Assembly: GCF_006170445.1 (NCBI RefSeq)
Contig: NZ_VCNA01000002.1
Span: forward strand, 558,001-622,000
Source: Brevibacillus dissolubilis
GTDB lineage: Bacteria; Bacillota; Bacilli; Brevibacillales; Brevibacillaceae
DNA length: 64,000 nucleotides
Direction of reading: 5' to 3'
Position 1 is the first letter of the stretch; every line of letters starts with the position of its first letter. Under the pieces are notes generated by a model. The model ran no database searches, was not told the DNA's origin, and saw only the letters and a list, made by a program, of their open reading frames with translations. The translations under genes were made by a program, and so were the position numbers. Below are positions 26,558 through 33,978 of this stretch, one piece after another.

Positions 26558-26878
26558 CTACCAGCGGTCTTTGAGCCGCAGACCGTACGCGATGATCTGT
26601 GCCGGCGTTGTCAGACGGTAGCCCTGATTATCGTAATACTCCAGCTTCACGCCAGATGTGTCCATGTACCCTTCAGTCTCTGGGTCAATCGCGAGGGTAA
26701 AGCCCTCCCCTTCGATCAGGCGGTCATTGGCCGCAGGCTCGTCCCACACCAGAGAATACTCGACCGTCATACCGCAGCCTCCGACGATTTCGCCAAGGAT
26801 GCGGACAATTTTATCTTCAGATGGTTTCGCCGCCGCCTTCAGCTTGAGGGCGGCGCTTTCTTTGATCTCGATGTTCAT
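26558..26878 (-). CDS. HesB/IscA-like fold protein lacking the C-terminal cysteine pair
   Basis: 106 residues with the A-type Fe-S carrier fold: MNIEIKESAALKL start, a conserved GGCGMTVEYSLVWDEP segment, and IDPETEGYM. True IscA/SufA proteins have three cysteines, the last two as C-x-C near the end. Only the first is present here, so cluster binding is doubtful. Similar one-cysteine members are common in Bacillales (YqkB-like). ATG 26878 follows AAGGAG. Confidence 0.8.
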   Translation of the reverse strand: MNIEIKESAALKLKAAAKPSEDKIVRILGEIVGGCGMTVEYSLVWDEPAANDRLIEGEGFTLAIDPETEGYMDTSGVKLEYYDNQGYRLTTPAQIIAYGLRLKDRW

Positions 26879-26998
26879 AGGTCTCACTCCTTTACCTCTC
26901 TACTCTACATGAATGCACAAAAACAGGCAATCAACCAGGCATCAACCTCTCCGCTTTTGCATAGAATAAAAAAAGCAAAAGAAAGGCAGGGATCACCT

Positions 26999-27139
26999 AT
27001 GACCATTTATGAACAAGACGGACTTTTTGTTGCAGAGATGGAGTACCAATCTGAAAAAATCGTAAAAACCGGCAAAACACGAGAAGAAGCCAAGGAACGT
27101 CTCCTGACCACCCTGATGGTACGTGAAATGATTGGATAA
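26999..27139 (+). CDS. Small hypothetical protein, 46 aa
   Basis: It starts MTIYEQDGLFVAEMEY and continues with a basic helix (KTREEAKERLL). ATG 26999 follows a weak AGGG signal. The frame is open further upstream to 26909 without a ribosome binding site. The strand-strand-helix pattern resembles small HicB-like antitoxin folds, but no partner toxin is beside it. A weak terminator hairpin (27145-27166) follows. Confidence 0.6.
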   Translation: MTIYEQDGLFVAEMEYQSEKIVKTGKTREEAKERLLTTLMVREMIG

Positions 27140-27204
27140 GTTGAGGCAGGCCGTATTCGGACCTGCTTTCATTATTCACTATCCAAAAAGGAGTGTTTGC
27201 GACC

Positions 27205-28263
27205 TTGTCACTCAAAACGGCTCCGGCCTCACTTGATCTGATCCACCACATCCGACAGACAACCAATCAGCTGAACCGAAACAATGTGACACGGACGCAA
27301 GCCTATCTGGACTTTTATCTCAGACATCCCGAAATCGAGTGGGCGCTGCTGGCGCACATGGTATCCCGAAATGGCGGCTATGGTATGACCGACCTGCGTG
27401 GCGACTGGCTTCCCCGCTTGATGCCGGAGCATGAGCTTCAGGCTTTTTTTGCTTTTCTGGAACGCTGCAACTGGCTGATCTTCCACGATGCCTATGCCCA
27501 GCTGCTGTTGTACGAGCAGATGAAAAAGACAGGTGAAGATCTAAGCTTCCTCATCCCCAGTCTGCATGTCTCTTGCTTCATGGAGCCGATCTGGCGCGAC
27601 TTCTGGCAGACACGCGACAGCCGTAAGCTGACTTGGGCCCTGATTATCAACGAGCAGCAGTATATTGAACAACGCGTGGTCCAGCATCCTTTTTACCAGG
27701 AGGAAGTGCTCTCGACTTTTGCGTTTCAGGCGCAAGCAGTATTGTCGCTCAATCAAGTGTTCTTCCCCTACCGTGATCATCCAGACGATCCCTATCTCAA
27801 GCTCATCGGCTTGGATGTTCACCATTTCCGCTCCCTACCCAAGCGGATTCAAGTCGGGAAAACGCTTTATCATATCTTATTCACAGATAAACCGAGACTT
27901 GCCAAAATTGTGCAATTCGCCCGTACCACTCCACACACCGGTTCCCGTGCCGATTACTGGCCACACCTGTTCAGCAAAATCCGCCGTCCAAGAAAAGAAG
28001 GGTCACGGCTCGAAGATTACATCGAACGCTTCGACGGGGACAAGCTCATCCCCGGACGGGACAAGGTGTACAGTCCGATTCTTACATTTGCCTGGAAAGA
28101 CACGCAACAAGCGCCCGCTGACGGCGTAGATTGGTTTCGTGACGACAAGTGGTTCGACGCCCTCAAAGATGACCCGCACCTGTCCACAATCACAGAGGAA
28201 AATGTAGTGGACGCGCTGAATTTAGTAGAAACGGGTTTGAAACTGGTGAACGTGTTCACGTAA
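27205..28263 (+). CDS. yppC: YppC-family (DUF2515) protein
   Basis: About 352 residues, cytoplasmic, rich in aromatic residues. Motifs such as HPEIEWALLAHMVSRNGGYG and FLERCNWLIFHDAYAQLLLY fit the DUF2515 family found in Bacillales next to penicillin-binding protein or recU genes in some genomes. The function is not known. GTG 27193 overlaps the AAGGAG signal, so TTG 27205 is the better start. It is followed closely by the glycosidase-like gene at 28280. Confidence 0.78.
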   Translation: MSLKTAPASLDLIHHIRQTTNQLNRNNVTRTQAYLDFYLRHPEIEWALLAHMVSRNGGYGMTDLRGDWLPRLMPEHELQAFFAFLERCNWLIFHDAYAQLLLYEQMKKTGEDLSFLIPSLHVSCFMEPIWRDFWQTRDSRKLTWALIINEQQYIEQRVVQHPFYQEEVLSTFAFQAQAVLSLNQVFFPYRDHPDDPYLKLIGLDVHHFRSLPKRIQVGKTLYHILFTDKPRLAKIVQFARTTPHTGSRADYWPHLFSKIRRPRKEGSRLEDYIERFDGDKLIPGRDKVYSPILTFAWKDTQQAPADGVDWFRDDKWFDALKDDPHLSTITEENVVDALNLVETGLKLVNVFT

Positions 28264-28279
28264 GTCTGGAGTGCTGTCA

Positions 28280-29227
28280 ATGGAAGAACCACAGCTTTTG
28301 CATGCCCAAGCGGCGTACATCTTGAAATGCCAACTGCCCAGCGGAGCTTTTCGCCTCTCTCCCAAAAGTGATGTGATCAATCCGTACTTTACCAACCTCG
28401 CCCTCGTCCCGCTTGTGCGGCTGGGTGAGACCGCTGCCGTCAAAAGGTGGATGGACTGGTTCGTCAACCACCTGACCCCGCAAGGCTTCATCAACGATCA
28501 TCGCCTGAGCCAAGGCTTGGAGACCGACACCGGCAAAGCGGACAGTGAGGACTCCTATGTCACGACGTTTTTCACTCTGGTGCGCGAGTATATGGCAGTG
28601 ACCGGGGATACCACCTGTCTCAAGTCGCTGTATCCGGCGCTGCGCCAGATGTTCTACGCGCTCTTGACGATCCAACAGGCTGACGGGCTGACCTGGGCGA
28701 AGAATTCATACCGGGTCAAATACCTGATGGACAACTGTGAAGTGCTGCGGGGTCTGGAGGATGCCACCGCCTTGTTCACCCTCGCGGAGGATCTCGACAC
28801 CGCAACACTGTCTGCTGAGCTTGCGGTAAAGTGTCGCAACGGAATTCTCGGGATGTATGATTCACGGAAAAAATGCTTCGCGATGTACGACCGTGTCTAC
28901 CCCAAGTGGACCAAATGGTATCCCGATGCGACCAGCCAAGCGTTTCCGATCCTCTATGACGTAGTAAGTCCCACTGATCCGCGAGCCCAATCGCTGTATC
29001 AGCAGATTACCGCGCGCTTTCCCCGCTTTGACATGTTTCAGACGGGTGACTTCTACCCGTGGATGTCGCTTGGATACTGTGCTTATCTGATGGGCGACCA
29101 CCAACGGGCCAAGCGGATGCTGGATATGGCGGCCACGGTCTATATTTATGGGCCACGGTTGAAGTATTGGCTGATCCATGAGACGGGTTGGTTTATGCTG
29201 ACGTATATGAAGGTGCATGGGTTGTGA
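28280..29227 (+). CDS. Six-hairpin glycosidase-like protein
   Basis: About 315 residues, probably all helical. Segments such as ADSEDSYVTTFFTLVREYMA, YPALRQMFYALLTIQQADGL and DATSQAFPILYDVV give the repeated helical hairpins of the alpha/alpha six-hairpin glycosidases. There is no signal peptide, so a cytoplasmic place is expected. ATG 28280 follows GGAG by nine bases. It starts 16 bases after the yppC-like gene and is probably co-transcribed with it. Catalytic residues are not certain. Confidence 0.65.
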   Translation: MEEPQLLHAQAAYILKCQLPSGAFRLSPKSDVINPYFTNLALVPLVRLGETAAVKRWMDWFVNHLTPQGFINDHRLSQGLETDTGKADSEDSYVTTFFTLVREYMAVTGDTTCLKSLYPALRQMFYALLTIQQADGLTWAKNSYRVKYLMDNCEVLRGLEDATALFTLAEDLDTATLSAELAVKCRNGILGMYDSRKKCFAMYDRVYPKWTKWYPDATSQAFPILYDVVSPTDPRAQSLYQQITARFPRFDMFQTGDFYPWMSLGYCAYLMGDHQRAKRMLDMAATVYIYGPRLKYWLIHETGWFMLTYMKVHGL

Positions 29228-29386
29228 AAAACAACGGATCTCTGCTCTCGTTTCATTTCGGGAGTGGGGATTCGTTGTTTTTGTGTTAATGGTTTTGTTG
29301 ATCTATTCGCATCCACTTATGGCTCGAACCCAACAGGGAGTATTTGCCTATCAAATACTTCGTGACGCGAATAATTCTGAGATTTT

Positions 29387-29402
29387 TGTGATATTTATCA
29401 CA
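29387..29402. promoter_or_regulatory. Perfect FNR/CRP-type palindrome
   Basis: TGTGATATTTATCACA fits the TGTGA-N6-TCACA site of the CRP/FNR family. Its centre lies about 50 bases upstream of the predicted start for the secreted protein gene at 29482. Confidence 0.6.
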
Positions 29403-29409
29403 TTTTATA

Positions 29410-29437
29410 TTGAAATATTTGTATTTTTATATAAAAT
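29410..29437 (+). promoter_or_regulatory. SigA-type promoter of the secreted protein gene
   Basis: TTGAAA (29410-29415), a 16-base spacer and TAAAAT (29432-29437) lie in an A+T-rich region. Confidence 0.6.
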
Positions 29438-29481
29438 AATGATCTATAGCCATAATAAACTACTGATGAGGTGACCCATTC

Positions 29482-30117
29482 ATGAAACGATTCCTCCCTG
29501 TCCTCAGCGCACTTGCACTTCTATTAAGTGCAGGTACAACTGTATCTGCAGCAGAACCTGGCAATACTTGTGTCTACGTATTAGGCCATATCGATGGAAA
29601 AACGGTCACTACTCCAGCGAAAGCCGTTGTAATTCCTGACAGTGCGTTCTCTGTCTCACCTGCCAAAGTTCATGTGGACGAGACCCTGCAAAAAATCCTC
29701 GGCTACTCCCTTAACGTCCCAGGCGGCGATGTAGAGACTCCACCACTTGACGGGATCATCGTTCCTGGCTATTCCACCGAAATTCCTTCCTACACCTTCA
29801 AGATCCAAGATCTCAACATCGATGAATGCTTCTGCTACTCGAACGGGGTGGAGACTCCCGCTGTCCCAGTTCACATTCCTGAATCCGCCCTCACCGTGCC
29901 GGGGACGAAAACACTTTTACCTACCATTTCTATGAATATTCTCGGTCAACAAAAGCTCCTGAGCGGCTATCTCTTAGAAACGGAAGACGAGCAAATCGTC
30001 GTGCCTGAAGTTGATCTGGGTCTTCCGCCTCTCAACCTTGCAACACCAGATTCTACGATCATGCTCAACCTCAATGGTGGCTGGGAAACGGTCAAGTTTC
30101 TGCCGCATAACCAATAA
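29482..30117 (+). CDS. Secreted protein with an internal duplication
   Basis: 211 residues. A signal peptide (about 1-23, ending VSAAEP) suggests export; there is no lipobox. The mature part holds two related halves: VTTPAKAVVIPDSAFSV (about 42-58) corresponds to VETPAVPVHIPESALTV (about 124-140). Three cysteines occur, two as ECFCY. I do not recognise the family. GAGGTGA precedes the ATG. It has its own promoter with an FNR/CRP-type site and is closed by a terminator. Confidence 0.78.
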   Translation: MKRFLPVLSALALLLSAGTTVSAAEPGNTCVYVLGHIDGKTVTTPAKAVVIPDSAFSVSPAKVHVDETLQKILGYSLNVPGGDVETPPLDGIIVPGYSTEIPSYTFKIQDLNIDECFCYSNGVETPAVPVHIPESALTVPGTKTLLPTISMNILGQQKLLSGYLLETEDEQIVVPEVDLGLPPLNLATPDSTIMLNLNGGWETVKFLPHNQ

Positions 30118-30137
30118 GCTGATGAGATTACCATAGA

Positions 30138-30189
30138 AAAGAGGCTACCCTCTCTGTGCAGATTACTGCCATGAGGGTAGCCTCTTTGT
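30138..30189. terminator. Bidirectional terminator
   Basis: AAGAGGCTACCCTC and GAGGGTAGCCTCTTT arms lie between the convergent genes at 29482 and 30194. Confidence 0.85.
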
Positions 30190-30193
30190 TATC

Positions 30194-30637
30194 TTATTTC
30201 GGCTGACGCAGCCCCAGCTTCCGCGTGATATTCACAAACGTCTGATACGTCGCGTTCATCTCTTCTCCCGGCTTGGTCATGCGCTTGTAATCGGCAAAAT
30301 CCTCGTACATGTCATCCAGCAGCTCTTCTAGCAGTTCTCGCTCCTGTCTGCTCAACACTTGGGATGCTTGCCCGGCGTGGTCACCATCACGGGATGGACG
30401 GCCTCCGCCGAAGGATTGGTTGCCGTTGCGGTTGCCGCCCAGATTTTGTGGACGGCTTTCATTTTGATAGCGGCCCTGCCCTTGTGGCTTACCGCCTCCA
30501 TTGGACTGACGCCCATGATCCTGTTGACGCCCCTGTCCCTGCTGTCCGCCACCGCCTGATTTATAAGAACCGGCTGGTCTTCCAGAAGCCCCTTTTGCTT
30601 GATTCTGTCTCGAATTCGGATTCGATCTCTGTTGCAT
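30194..30637 (-). CDS. Gly/Gln/Arg-rich protein with helical C-terminus
   Basis: 147 residues. Positions 1 to about 90 are disordered with RQQDHGRQ, GGGKPQGQGR and GGNRNGNQ motifs, like RGG-box RNA-binding tails. The last 55 residues form helices (SRQERELLEELLDDMYEDF). It starts ten bases downstream of the ytpQ stop, so the two are co-transcribed. RNA binding or phase separation is conjecture from composition only. Confidence 0.75.
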   Translation of the reverse strand: MQQRSNPNSRQNQAKGASGRPAGSYKSGGGGQQGQGRQQDHGRQSNGGGKPQGQGRYQNESRPQNLGGNRNGNQSFGGGRPSRDGDHAGQASQVLSRQERELLEELLDDMYEDFADYKRMTKPGEEMNATYQTFVNITRKLGLRQPK

Positions 30638-30646
30638 CTTTAGTGG

Positions 30647-31519
30647 TCATCCTTTCGCTTGCTGTTGCATGATAAAATACGTCTCCAACGCCCCATCCTG
30701 ATAAAGAAACGGCAGCGGGCAGATCGGTACGCTTCCCTTGCTGGCGAAATCAAAGGTCAGCCGAGCCAAGAGCTGTGCCCCTGTTTCATTGTGAATGTCG
30801 ACGAGCACCAGCACATCCTGATGCGGGATTGCGACACCGAGCGCCTTGCCGCTTTTGCTCTGGTTGTACTGCTCCAATAGCCCCGGCACAAAAATCCGGC
30901 TGGCTGCATACCCGTCACGCGGGCTGATAAAATGAACCGTGTTCTCGCCCACCTTCTCCGATTTCAGCGGGACAGGCAGCTTCTGCACATTGGCGATGGC
31001 ACACTCATGCAGCTTCTCCACCGTCCAGCCTGCGGCATCCAGCATACTCTGGCTGATCAGCTTGTAGCCTTCTTCGCGGTCGAGCGCATAGACCATCACC
31101 GTCTCGGCCGTATGCGGGGCGGTGATGAGATCGGCAGCACCTGCATAGAGTGGGTTGGCTACGATGGATTTGTGGCGGGCGATGGGGTAAACAGCGTGTT
31201 CCTGGTCTGTCAGATCACCTGTGTCATTCATCCCGCGCACCAGCCCAAGGATATGGGCCGCGTAGCTATGTACCAGCTCCTGACGAAGTTCCGTTTTTTG
31301 TTCCACCTGCGCCTGAAGCTTCTCAAGAGATAGCAGTTGGGAAAAAGGCTTAGGGGCAGGCGCATCCCCACTGCCCGCCTCTTCCTTCGTCTGATAGCGA
31401 ACCAGCCGGATGCCCTCTCCCTCCGCCTGACAGCTCCAGCCTCTCGGCAAATCGCGTTTGATTCGTTCCACAAGCTCATTCTGCACGGCTTCACGCTCTC
31501 GGTTGCGTGAGTCTGTCAT
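30647..31519 (-). CDS. ytpQ: YtpQ-family (DUF1444) protein
   Basis: 290 residues. The segments HTAETVMVYALDREEGYKLI, FISPRDGYAASRIF, AIPHQDVLVLVDI and VPICPLPFLYQDG align well with the known B. subtilis YtpQ sequence pattern. The function is unknown. It lies between the DUF3900 gene upstream and the Gly/Gln-rich gene downstream, all on the minus strand with short gaps, so the three probably form an operon. Confidence 0.87.
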   Translation of the reverse strand: MTDSRNREREAVQNELVERIKRDLPRGWSCQAEGEGIRLVRYQTKEEAGSGDAPAPKPFSQLLSLEKLQAQVEQKTELRQELVHSYAAHILGLVRGMNDTGDLTDQEHAVYPIARHKSIVANPLYAGAADLITAPHTAETVMVYALDREEGYKLISQSMLDAAGWTVEKLHECAIANVQKLPVPLKSEKVGENTVHFISPRDGYAASRIFVPGLLEQYNQSKSGKALGVAIPHQDVLVLVDIHNETGAQLLARLTFDFASKGSVPICPLPFLYQDGALETYFIMQQQAKG

Positions 31520-31551
31520 AGACGTCCCCTCTTTCTTTTACAGGTTCCCCA

Positions 31552-32733
31552 TTACCACGGCGGGGTATCATCATCTGGCACGGTCTGCGGTACAAAATCT
31601 TGTCGGCCCGGCTGCTGTTCATAGCCTGCAGAAGGCTGTGCCGGGGCCGGGGTCGTCAGCGTCTCATAATAATCATGCAGAGAACGCTCCTCGATTTCTT
31701 TTACCAGCTCCTCCAGTCCCTTGGGCTTGAGGAATTCGATCGGAGAGTGGCCTCTCTCGAATTGCAGGTAGTCGCCTTCAAGCACCACGACATAGCGGTT
31801 GTTCACCTTGGCGATATGCAGCTGGCTTCCGTAGTCGGCGAGCAGGGCGCGGACTTGCAGGTGGTCCAGCTTGAACTTCAGCTCGATCTCGGGCTGACGC
31901 TCGGTGAGGATCTGCATCGCTTCCATGACCGTCTCATGCTCCCATTTTTCCGTCAGCTCACGCTTCGGACTGGCGGCGATCAGCTCGATCTCCTCTTCGG
32001 CGCGAATCCGCTCTTGGGAATCTGCCTCTGGATAGACATACTCGATATGCTGACGGGCCAGATTGATCACTTCGTCTGAGATCAGCTGGGTGATCGTCTG
32101 CGGATACTCGATGAATTTGAGGAACTCTTCAAAATAGCGCGCATGGGAGAACTGATGGATTTTCACATGATAGGCATCCACCATCCCCTCTTCGATCAGA
32201 TGCGGGTACATCACCGACTTCATATTCTTGGAGTTAATCGCCATCTCCACATTGCTGATCAGGCTGTTTTCATCCGTGATAATCGCTGTATTTTGCTCAA
32301 AATCACATTTGAGAATGAACAGGAACTTGTCATCAAACTTGTCCAGCTTGGCCCGCACCAGCAACAGCACGCCGCCGCGCACCTGCGGAGTCTTCAGATA
32401 GGATTGCACCAGTGGCATCGCATTGTGAAAGACTTCCTCTTTGCCGGTAGCATTGAGCAGCTTTTGAAACATCGCATAGTTTGGATTGGATTCCAGCGGG
32501 TGGCCCGGCTCGACGATGAACTGTCCGAGCTTCGTCGGTGCGCCTTCTGTCGCAGGGTTCAACTCTGCTTTACGCTTGGCAATCTTGGTGAATTCACCTT
32601 CTAAGAAGTATTTCAGTTCGCTTTTTTCATAGTCATGATAAGACAGGTAGCGGGACATCCGCACTTGTTTGCTTTGGTCGTCACTAAGCTGTTCGATCAG
32701 GTAAAACGCCAGCCAATCAACCTCAAAATTCAT
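31552..32733 (-). CDS. DUF3900-family protein
   Basis: 393 residues. It starts MNFEVDWLAFYLIEQ and contains APTKLGQFIVEPGHPLESNP, GGVLLLVRAKLDKFDDKF and SNVEMAINSKNMKSV, as in DUF3900 proteins of Bacilli. The C-terminal 35 residues are Pro/Gln-rich and probably disordered. ATG 32733 is preferred over 32781 because it matches the family start. The function is unknown. Confidence 0.82.
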   Translation of the reverse strand: MNFEVDWLAFYLIEQLSDDQSKQVRMSRYLSYHDYEKSELKYFLEGEFTKIAKRKAELNPATEGAPTKLGQFIVEPGHPLESNPNYAMFQKLLNATGKEEVFHNAMPLVQSYLKTPQVRGGVLLLVRAKLDKFDDKFLFILKCDFEQNTAIITDENSLISNVEMAINSKNMKSVMYPHLIEEGMVDAYHVKIHQFSHARYFEEFLKFIEYPQTITQLISDEVINLARQHIEYVYPEADSQERIRAEEEIELIAASPKRELTEKWEHETVMEAMQILTERQPEIELKFKLDHLQVRALLADYGSQLHIAKVNNRYVVVLEGDYLQFERGHSPIEFLKPKGLEELVKEIEERSLHDYYETLTTPAPAQPSAGYEQQPGRQDFVPQTVPDDDTPPW

Positions 32734-32825
32734 AGACCTTGTTTCCCCCAAGCTATACTTGATTATCCCATACACTTCCACTACATTTGTGATATAGGGT
32801 GTGAAACTCTATTGTAACATGTTCG

Positions 32826-32831
32826 TATAAT
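32826..32831 (+). promoter_or_regulatory. Possible -10 box for the kinase operon
   Basis: TATAAT lies 40 bases upstream of the 31-codon gene. No good -35 is present at the standard distance. Confidence 0.4.
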
Positions 32832-32870
32832 TGCATGAATACGTTTCTTGTCGACGGAGGTACGCGAATT

Positions 32871-32966
32871 ATGGCTATTTCAGGCTGGATTGCCGCAGTT
32901 GTTCTTGTTGGTTCAATTATTTGGTTATTTTACATGCTGACCTATTCCGGTCGAAGTCGTAAGTAG
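32871..32966 (+). CDS. Single-span membrane peptide, 31 aa, coupled to the kinase gene
   Basis: The frame encodes MAISGWIAAVVLVGSIIWLF as a membrane span, followed by a short basic tail (SGRSRK). GGAGG lies ten bases before the ATG. Its TAG is followed at once by the kinase ATG, with no intervening base, and the kinase has no good ribosome binding site of its own. The peptide is therefore probably translated and drives kinase translation. It may also anchor the kinase at the membrane (inference). Confidence 0.7.
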   Translation: MAISGWIAAVVLVGSIIWLFYMLTYSGRSRK

Positions 32967-33803
32967 ATGAGAATGGCTTACATGTGGGCACGCCTCCGTG
33001 CATGGTATCACAGTGTCTGGACAGACCGCCCATTGCAGGTAGGTCAGCACGTCCACGGCTATCGGATTGACACCATCCTTGGGGTTGGCAGCTATGGAAT
33101 CGCCTACCTCGCCACAAAGATTTCTTCTGGCGAACGTGTCGTACTCAAACAGGTAAAGCCCAGCCGCGCACATGACGCCAAAGGGCTGCCTATGCAACAA
33201 TATGAGATGAATGTGCTACTGTCTCTTCATCATCCCCGCATTCCGCGCGTGCTGGATCATTTTGTCTGGGAAGATCATTCGTTCATGGCGATGTCCTATA
33301 TCCAAGGTCAGACGGTCGAAGATTATCTGTTCGAACAAGGTGGGACGTTCACCGAAGTGGATGCGGTACGCTTGGTGCGAAAAATTGCCATAATCGTACA
33401 AGAATTACACCAGCAGGGCATCATCCACCGCGATGTGCGGATTCCCAACGTGATCCTGCAGGACGGGGAGCCGTATCTGATCGACTTCGGGCTCGCCCGC
33501 TTCCTCGGTGACCCGCCTACCTATATCGCGGACAACCTCGATGACTACCCCGAAGAGAAGCAGCTCAAACGGCAGGTTCACGTCGAAAGTGACCTGTATG
33601 CGCTGGGGCATTTTCTATTGTTTCTATTGTATTCGACCTATGAGCCGACCGGTGAGGCGGAGAAGAGCTGGGAAGAGGAATTGACACTCACCCCAGAGAT
33701 TCGCGGAATGCTGCACCGACTCCTGCAAATCGGGCAGGCTTATGAGAGTGTCGGAGGGTTTTTGCAGGATATGGATGCGTATTTGGCCGTCTATGATGCA
33801 TAG
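32967..33803 (+). CDS. Hanks-type serine/threonine protein kinase, no sensor domain
   Basis: 278 residues, a bare kinase domain. The glycine loop is GVGSYGIAY, the ATP lysine about Lys61 in VVLKQVK, the catalytic loop HRDVRIPN (about 154-161) and the metal motif DFG (173-175). The usual lysine two residues after HRD is arginine here (HRDVR), as in some divergent kinases. No PASTA domain or membrane span is present, unlike PrkC. It follows the 31-residue membrane peptide directly and ends at a terminator, so this is a two-gene operon. Confidence 0.88.
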   Translation: MRMAYMWARLRAWYHSVWTDRPLQVGQHVHGYRIDTILGVGSYGIAYLATKISSGERVVLKQVKPSRAHDAKGLPMQQYEMNVLLSLHHPRIPRVLDHFVWEDHSFMAMSYIQGQTVEDYLFEQGGTFTEVDAVRLVRKIAIIVQELHQQGIIHRDVRIPNVILQDGEPYLIDFGLARFLGDPPTYIADNLDDYPEEKQLKRQVHVESDLYALGHFLLFLLYSTYEPTGEAEKSWEEELTLTPEIRGMLHRLLQIGQAYESVGGFLQDMDAYLAVYDA

Positions 33804-33819
33804 GATTCGGTCGAAACAT

Positions 33820-33852
33820 AAGGTCAGCCAGAACACTCTGGTTGGCCTTTTT
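33820..33852 (+). terminator. Terminator of the kinase operon
   Basis: AAGGTCAGCCAG and CTGGTTGGCCTT pair over 12 bp with wobble pairs, followed by T residues. Confidence 0.8.
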
Positions 33853-33978
33853 GGCGTGGGATTCTGTAGGTATTGCCCAGCCGGCCACCGTCTGTCATCG
33901 CGCATAAATGTAACCTCTAATGGAAATAAATACGTTGAGAAAACAAGAGAACTGATTTGGCATCCAGGGGGTTAGGTC

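Noticed and set aside
33902-33950. Possible sigma-G promoter upstream of the ger operon (GCATA)
   Set aside because: A -35-like GCATA exists, but no CATxxTA -10 lies at the right distance.
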